Made by a program: the position numbers and the translations under genes
Notes under the pieces: model-generated
Databases searched by the model: none
What the model saw: only the letters and a program-made list of their open reading frames with translations
Told to the model about the DNA's origin: nothing
Part shown: one piece after another, positions 7,489-11,124 of the stretch
Numbering within the stretch: the first letter of the stretch is position 1
Layout: the number at the start of each line of letters is the position of its first letter
Source: an uncultured Lachnospiraceae bacterium
GTDB lineage: Bacteria > Bacillota > Clostridia > Lachnospirales > Lachnospiraceae
DNA length: 11,124 nucleotides
NCBI GenBank assembly: GCA_902783765.1
Contig: CACZSB010000128.1
Location: 1-11,124 of the forward strand
Direction: 5' to 3'

Positions 7489-8551
7489 CGATGACCATGG
7501 CCTCCTCATCCTCGGAAGCGGGCTTGGACATGATCTGGATGTTTTCCGGATCCACCCGCAAACTCACTTCCTTCCCCACGGGCTGGATCTGGGTGCTCTG
7601 TACCAGCCACTCAAATCCCCCCGCCATAACTTCCATTTCATAATGAACTCCCTGGAATACCAGGTGTGTCACCACCCCATCCAGTTGACCCCGGCCGGGC
7701 TCGTCTAAAATCACATCCTCGGGGCGGATCACCACATCCACCGGACGATTGATGCCAAAGCCCTCGTCCACACAGGGGAAGGCCGTGCCGCAAATCTGCA
7801 CCAGCCGGTCCCGAAGCATCAGGCTGTCAATAATATTGCTGTCCCCGATAAAGGTGGCCACAAAGGCATTTTCGGGCTCGTTGTAAATATTCTCCGGGCT
7901 GCCCATCTGCTGGATATAGCCCTGGTTCATCACCACCACCGTATCGGACATGGTAAGGGCCTCTTCCTGGTCGTGGGTCACATAAATAAAGGTGATGCCC
8001 AGCTCGTTTTTCAGGCGGATCAGTTCGTACTGCAGCTCCTGGCGCAGCTTCAGATCCAGAGCCCCCAGGGGTTCATCCAGCAGCAGAACCTTTGGTTCGT
8101 TCACAATGGCCCGGGCAATGGCAATCCGCTGCTGCTGCCCCCCCGACAGGGCGCTTACCGCCCGATTTCGGTAGCCGTCCATATTCACCAGCTTGAGGGC
8201 ATATTCGATTTTGGAATCGATATAGCTCTTGCTTTTGCCGCTAATCTTCAGGCCATAGGCAATATTTTCTCCCACATTCATATGGGGAAACAAGGCATAT
8301 TTCTGGAAAACCGTATTGAACTGCCGCTTATTGGGGGGCAGCTCCGTGATATCCTTGCCCTGGAAAAGCACCTGGCCGGAATCCTGGCGGGTGAAACCCC
8401 CGATGATCCGCAATGTGGTGGTTTTTCCGCAGCCTGAAGGCCCCAGAAGGGTCATAAAGGTATTCTCCCTGATTTCCAGATTCAGTTCATCCAGAATCAG
8501 CTCGTTGTCAAAGGACTTGGATATATTGACCAGTTCCAGAATATTTGCCAT
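7481..8551 (-). CDS. potA: PotA-like polyamine ABC transporter ATP-binding protein
   Basis: This is the ATPase that powers polyamine import, 356 residues long. The Walker A motif GPSGCGKTT is at 37-45, the Q-loop Gln at 83, the ABC signature LSGGQQQR at 135-142, Walker B VLLLDEP at 155-161 and the switch His at 193 (VTHDQ). The EPLGALDLKLR segment after Walker B is typical of the PotA/CysA/MalK group. The C-terminal third is the regulatory OB-like (TOBE) domain of this group. In E. coli that region contributes to product inhibition by intracellular polyamine, a control point to expect but not visible here. The gene begins 19 bases after the stop of the ArgR-like regulator and overlaps potB. 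The family call is firm; polyamine specificity comes from the linked potD. Confidence 0.97.
   Translation of the reverse strand: MANILELVNISKSFDNELILDELNLEIRENTFMTLLGPSGCGKTTTLRIIGGFTRQDSGQVLFQGKDITELPPNKRQFNTVFQKYALFPHMNVGENIAYGLKISGKSKSYIDSKIEYALKLVNMDGYRNRAVSALSGGQQQRIAIARAIVNEPKVLLLDEPLGALDLKLRQELQYELIRLKNELGITFIYVTHDQEEALTMSDTVVVMNQGYIQQMGSPENIYNEPENAFVATFIGDSNIIDSLMLRDRLVQICGTAFPCVDEGFGINRPVDVVIRPEDVILDEPGRGQLDGVVTHLVFQGVHYEMEVMAGGFEWLVQSTQIQPVGKEVSLRVDPENIQIMSKPASEDEEAMVIDA
7501..7506 (-). promoter_or_regulatory. Ribosome binding site for potB inside the end of potA
   Basis: AGGAGG on the minus strand, encoded within the last codons of potA, 12 bases before the preferred potB ATG at 7488. 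It argues against the upstream in-frame ATG at 7509, whose coding sequence would contain it. Confidence 0.6.
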
Positions 8552-8565
8552 TCGTTTCTCTTCCC

Positions 8566-8581
8566 CGAACCTAAAGGTTCG
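8566..8581. promoter_or_regulatory. 16-base perfect dyad at the argR-like/potA junction
   Basis: The sequence cgaacct-aa-aggttcg is an inverted repeat with 7-base arms and a 2-base centre; as RNA it would form a 6-base stem with a UUUA loop. It spans the stop codon of the ArgR-like gene and lies 14 bases before the potA ATG, just upstream of the potA GGGGAAGAG. It has no U-run, so it is not an intrinsic terminator, and it does not match the usual ARG-box half-site (TGAAT/ATTCA). It may be an operator or a small translational element, or chance. Confidence 0.35.
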
Positions 8582-8993
8582 TTACCAATTCTTTAATTTG
8601 TAAGGCAGCTGCCTCATCCCGGCAGACCAGCATCCATTGATGGCCCCGGGGGATAATGCCCAAAAGGCCCCGGCTCTCCAGCCGGCTTTGAATCCTTGCC
8701 GGGTCCACGGCCAAAGGCTCCGACAAATCCAGGGTCAGTAAATGTCCCTGCTGACTGACCACAGCCGCCAGCCCGAAAGGGCTCTGTTCTTTGGCCGGCA
8801 AAGCCAGCTCTTTCCCGCCCCGGGGACCCCTTCGAATCACCCCCATCCGCTTCAGATCCCGGGACAGGGTGGAAAGGGAAATATTCAGTCCCTGTTCCTT
8901 AAGGCTTTGGGCCAGCACCCGCTGGGAAGCAAAGCTTTTTTCCTGAAGCAGGCTTCGGATTCGGGCTCTTCTTTCTGGGGCAATTTGGCTCAT
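8571..8993 (-). CDS. argR: ArgR/AhrC-family transcriptional regulator with divergent effector domain
   Basis: ArgR proteins are hexameric regulators that bind ARG boxes when loaded with arginine. The 140-residue product has a clear N-terminal winged helix (about 5-68), including the recognition helix STLSRDLKRMGV (41-52) and the LPA end of the wing. The C-terminal domain (about 74-140) aligns with AhrC up to the VCRDE segment. Where arginine-binding family members carry GTxxGDDT, this one has GIIPRGHQW (112-120), so both aspartates are missing. The linker between the domains is also about 10 residues shorter. Arginine sensing is therefore doubtful. The ATG at 8993 is chosen because a GGG-containing Shine-Dalgarno lies about six bases upstream, and the start clears the walJ stop by 19 bases. 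A TTG at 9023 would add ten residues but lacks such support. It directly precedes potABCD. Confidence 0.85.
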   Translation of the reverse strand: MSQIAPERRARIRSLLQEKSFASQRVLAQSLKEQGLNISLSTLSRDLKRMGVIRRGPRGGKELALPAKEQSPFGLAAVVSQQGHLLTLDLSEPLAVDPARIQSRLESRGLLGIIPRGHQWMLVCRDEAAALQIKELVTNL

Positions 8994-9012
8994 ATCAGGC
9001 CCTTTTCCCTTT

Positions 9013-9804
9013 CTAAAAGGCAATCATTTCCGAGGGTTCCCGGGCCGGAGCCGCCATCAGTCGTGGGACTGCCGCCACGGCCTGGCTGTCCAGAAAGGCC
9101 TTTACGGTTTCCAGGGCCAGGGGCGGGTAATTATTGGTCCGGCTCATATGGCCCAACAGCACTGCCTGCAGCCCCGGGTGCGTCAGATCCGCCAGCAGCC
9201 GGGCCGCATCCAGATTGGATAAATGGCCCTTATCTCCGTCAATCCGCAGCTTCAGACTGTAGGGGTAGGGACCGCTTTCCAGCATGCGCCTATCGTGATT
9301 GGCTTCCAGGAGCAGCACATCCAACCCCTGTAAGGCTGCCGCCAGATCTCCCGGACAGCCCAGATCCGTAACCAGTGCGCAGTGAGCCTCCTGGGAATCC
9401 AGCCGATAGGCCACCGGCTCAGCCCCGTCATGACTGAGGGGCAGGGGCGTAATGATCACATCGCCCATGGTGAAGCTTTCTCCCCCCTGGATCATGCGAA
9501 AGGGTTCTTTGGGAATCCTTTCGAAAAGTGCCTGTTTAAACAAGCCCTCAAAAGTGCCCCGGGTGCAATAAACCGGCAGTTCCAGCTTTTTCAGCAGCAG
9601 GGGCAGGCCCTTTACATGATCCCCATGCTCGTGGGTCAAAAGCAGGGCGTCCAGTTCGGAGGGCCCGATTTGCCTGTCCTCCAGGGCCTTTACCAGTCCT
9701 TTAAAGGATAAGCCGGCGTCCACCAAAAGCTTTTTCCCGCCTATCTCCACAAAGGAACAGTTGGCTTCGCTGCCGCTGGCCAAGGTACAAAACTTAAGTT
9801 TCAT
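9013..9804 (-). CDS. walJ: WalJ/YycJ-like metallo-beta-lactamase hydrolase
   Basis: This is a 263-residue single-domain metallo-beta-lactamase protein. The zinc motif THEHGDHVKG is seen with His58, His60, Asp62 and His63. The N-terminal LASGSEANCSFVE segment and the later LSHDGAEP and LLLEANHD segments are typical of the YycJ/WalJ group. A C-terminal GHMSRTNN also fits the group. In Bacillus the gene is part of the walRK operon. Homologues are reported as 5'-3' exonucleases linked to mismatch repair and are connected with cell-wall control. Here there is no walRK nearby; the gene follows coaE with an ATGA overlap. A cytoplasmic enzyme is expected. The family is firm; the exact physiological role is uncertain because YycJ-like paralogues occur in many Clostridia. 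Confidence 0.9.
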   Translation of the reverse strand: MKLKFCTLASGSEANCSFVEIGGKKLLVDAGLSFKGLVKALEDRQIGPSELDALLLTHEHGDHVKGLPLLLKKLELPVYCTRGTFEGLFKQALFERIPKEPFRMIQGGESFTMGDVIITPLPLSHDGAEPVAYRLDSQEAHCALVTDLGCPGDLAAALQGLDVLLLEANHDRRMLESGPYPYSLKLRIDGDKGHLSNLDAARLLADLTHPGLQAVLLGHMSRTNNYPPLALETVKAFLDSQAVAAVPRLMAAPAREPSEMIAF

Positions 9805-10427
9805 GGTGCCTGAATCCCCCAGCGAAGCAGGATTCTGCTCAAACCCCGTAGCGCCGATTCCGGACTTTTACTGTTGTCCAGCACACTGTCCGCCATCTCG
9901 CGATAGGCCTGCTCCGTCAGCTGGTTTTTCATAATAGCCCGAGTTTTTTCCGGGTTGTAGCCCCGGCTGCTTTCCAGCCGTTCCTGACGGAGGCGTCGGG
10001 GGGCATAAACATATAATATCTTTTGGCAAAGCTCCGAAAAACGGGCTTCCCGGGGCAGCGCGGATTCATAAACCACCAGTCTGCCATTGGCCTTGTATAT
10101 TCTTTCCTGCACCGCCTGAAAGGTGGCAGGATGCAGCAGCCCGTTTACCGCCTGCAAAATATCCGGATCCCGGAATATCCGGGCGGCCATTTTGTTTCGG
10201 TCAATGGCCCCGGAAGAAGCCAGGATGTCCCGGCCCAGCAATTTCACCAGAGGGTCGTAGGCCATTTCCCCGGGTTCCATCAAGGACTTGCTGATGCTGT
10301 CTGCTTCCAGCACCAGAGCCCCCCATCTTTCTTCCAAAAGCTTCAGCACCAGACTCTTGCCGGCACCTACCCCTCCGGTCAGGCCTATCACAAAGCTTTC
10401 GGCGCTGCCCTTACCAGTTGATGGCAT
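9801..10427 (-). CDS. coaE: Dephospho-CoA kinase
   Basis: This enzyme catalyses the last step of coenzyme A synthesis, ATP-dependent phosphorylation of the ribose 3'-hydroxyl of dephospho-CoA. The 208-residue protein has the P-loop GLTGGVGAGKS with Lys24 and Ser25, a LEADSIS segment in the position of the family's DADxI, and the VYESALPREA and VYAPRRLRQERL blocks typical of the CoaE lid and CoA domains. The start at the ATG overlaps the prolyl-isomerase stop by 17 bases, and a GAGG lies six bases upstream. It gives about a dozen residues before the P-loop strand, slightly longer than usual. It ends in an ATGA overlap with walJ. The assignment is firm. Confidence 0.96.
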   Translation of the reverse strand: MPSTGKGSAESFVIGLTGGVGAGKSLVLKLLEERWGALVLEADSISKSLMEPGEMAYDPLVKLLGRDILASSGAIDRNKMAARIFRDPDILQAVNGLLHPATFQAVQERIYKANGRLVVYESALPREARFSELCQKILYVYAPRRLRQERLESSRGYNPEKTRAIMKNQLTEQAYREMADSVLDNSKSPESALRGLSRILLRWGIQAP

Positions 10428-11124
10428 TTAAGACCTCATCCTTGGTTTCGATGGGATACTTCTCCATAAAACTATCCCGGGTGCTGTTATAAAACTCGGA
10501 GAACAGGGCGTCATCCGTCTGAACCTTCCAGCGCAGACTTTTCCGTACAAAATAAATGATATGGGCACCGTAGGGAGTTTCCACAATTCCGTAATCTCCT
10601 GCTTTCCGGCTTTCATCGAAAATCCAGTTATTGAAACTTTCGACCATGTCACCCATCTCCACATTGGCATAAAGACCGCCGTTGGATACGGAGCCGCTAT
10701 CACTGGAATAACGGGATACCAGGTCCGCAAAGCTCTCTTCGCTGCCCCCTTTTTCCAGCCACTCCTGCATCACCCGCTCCGCTTCCTGACGTGCTGCGGA
10801 TATTTCCTCATAATTTCCGCCGTAGGCCTTCAGGCCGATCAGGATATGCCGCACGTCCACCAGGGGCGTCTCATCCCGGTAAGGCTTTTTCATCAGGCAG
10901 TAGGCCACCGTCGCCTTGGTGGTCTCGCTTTCCACCTGGAAAACCGCCTCTTCCCGGGATTTTTCGGAAAAGACCCAGCGGCAGAAATCATTGTCCATAT
11001 AGCTTTCTCCCTGGATGAGTCTTTCACTTAAATATTTATCCGTATAACTCTCCAGCCCCCCCATGCTCTCCAAGTCCGAGGTGGTGCGGGTCTTCGCCAG
11101 AAAGTCCTTAACCACCGTGCGGAA
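10411..11124 (-). CDS. Parvulin-type (PpiC) peptidyl-prolyl isomerase, 5' end outside window
   Basis: The frame is open to the right edge, so the true start and any signal peptide or membrane anchor are missing; 237 C-terminal residues are visible. The GTG at 11115 is in frame but has no support as a start. The parvulin domain runs from the VRHILI segment (about 92 residues from the edge) through SRYSSDSGSVSNGGL, then MVESFNNWIFDESRKAGDYG, to ETPYGAHIIYFV, which matches the family's GG-L, F, G-xxPV and HII landmarks. A C-terminal tail of about 45 residues follows. Proteins of this kind in Gram-positive bacteria (PrsA-like or SurA-like) usually act outside the membrane as foldases for secreted proteins; that location is inference here. 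It overlaps coaE by 17 bases. Confidence 0.9.
   Translation of the reverse strand, partial: FRTVVKDFLAKTRTTSDLESMGGLESYTDKYLSERLIQGESYMDNDFCRWVFSEKSREEAVFQVESETTKATVAYCLMKKPYRDETPLVDVRHILIGLKAYGGNYEEISAARQEAERVMQEWLEKGGSEESFADLVSRYSSDSGSVSNGGLYANVEMGDMVESFNNWIFDESRKAGDYGIVETPYGAHIIYFVRKSLRWKVQTDDALFSEFYNSTRDSFMEKYPIETKDEVLNAINW

Noticed and set aside
381..8137. Runs of seven G or C (near 382, 841, 6782 and 8128) as phase-variation tracts
   Set aside because: All are in frame within intact core genes and encode conserved Gly or Pro positions, such as the ABC signature in potA. They are better explained by GC-rich codon choice, though they are possible sequencing-error sites.
8566..8581. Dyad as an intrinsic terminator before potA
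   Set aside because: The stem is only 6-7 bases and is followed by purine-rich sequence, not a U-run.
8994..9023. Upstream TTG start for the ArgR-like gene
   Set aside because: It would add ten basic residues not seen in the family, and it overlaps the walJ stop. The ATG at 8993 has a well-placed GGG-rich Shine-Dalgarno.
8742..9371. Plus-strand open frame (209 codons) opposite the ArgR-like gene and walJ
   Set aside because: Proline-, serine- and glycine-rich translation without domain features, antisense to two recognised genes.
11116..11124. GTG at 11115 as the true start of the prolyl isomerase
   Set aside because: The frame stays open to the window edge, and the visible protein lacks any signal peptide or anchor expected at a genuine N-terminus; the gene is better treated as partial.
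1..11124. CRISPR arrays, tRNA or rRNA genes, insertion sequences, riboswitches
   Set aside because: No direct repeats, cloverleaf sequences, transposase motifs or non-coding gaps long enough for a riboswitch were seen.

Overview
The window looks like a piece of a Clostridia chromosome (Bacillota), most likely Lachnospiraceae or a close relative. The evidence is the low-GC Gram-positive gene set (ireB/UPF0297, yqgF, DUF1292, RNase J, a WalJ/YycJ-type hydrolase, an ArgR-family regulator), strong purine-rich ribosome binding sites, a lipoprotein-type PotD, and a moderately high GC content. No phage, insertion sequence, CRISPR array, tRNA or rRNA is visible. This is a core-genome region, not an accessory island.

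All fifteen genes lie on the minus strand, so transcription runs from high to low coordinates. They are packed end to end: most neighbours overlap (several by ATGA) and the largest gap is 30 bases. In order of transcription they are: a parvulin-type prolyl isomerase (5' end outside the window), coaE, a walJ-like metallo-beta-lactamase hydrolase, an ArgR-family regulator, potA-potB-potC-potD (polyamine uptake), ireB, yqgF/ruvX, a DUF1292 protein, RNase J, a short MltG-like membrane protein, a U32 'peptidase' (probable tRNA-hydroxylation factor), and an M16 zinc metallopeptidase that runs off the left edge. No intrinsic terminator separates any of them.

Three functional blocks can be seen. Block one (about 9013-11124) covers extracytoplasmic folding, CoA synthesis and a cell-wall/DNA-repair-linked hydrolase. 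Block two (4824-8993) is a complete polyamine ABC transporter headed by an ArgR-like repressor. Block three (1-4793) resembles the conserved Bacillus yrzL-yrrK-yrzB-yrrL-yrrM-yrrN-yrrO neighbourhood. It differs in that RNase J is inserted, yrrM and yrrN are absent, and the yrrL/mltG position holds a short protein with no catalytic domain.

The points most worth a second look are the ArgR-like protein, which keeps its DNA-binding half but has lost the paired aspartates expected to bind arginine and sits directly in front of potABCD, and the catalytic-domain-less MltG-like protein. I do not see a clearly new multi-gene system; the novelty here lies in individual divergent proteins and in gene arrangement.
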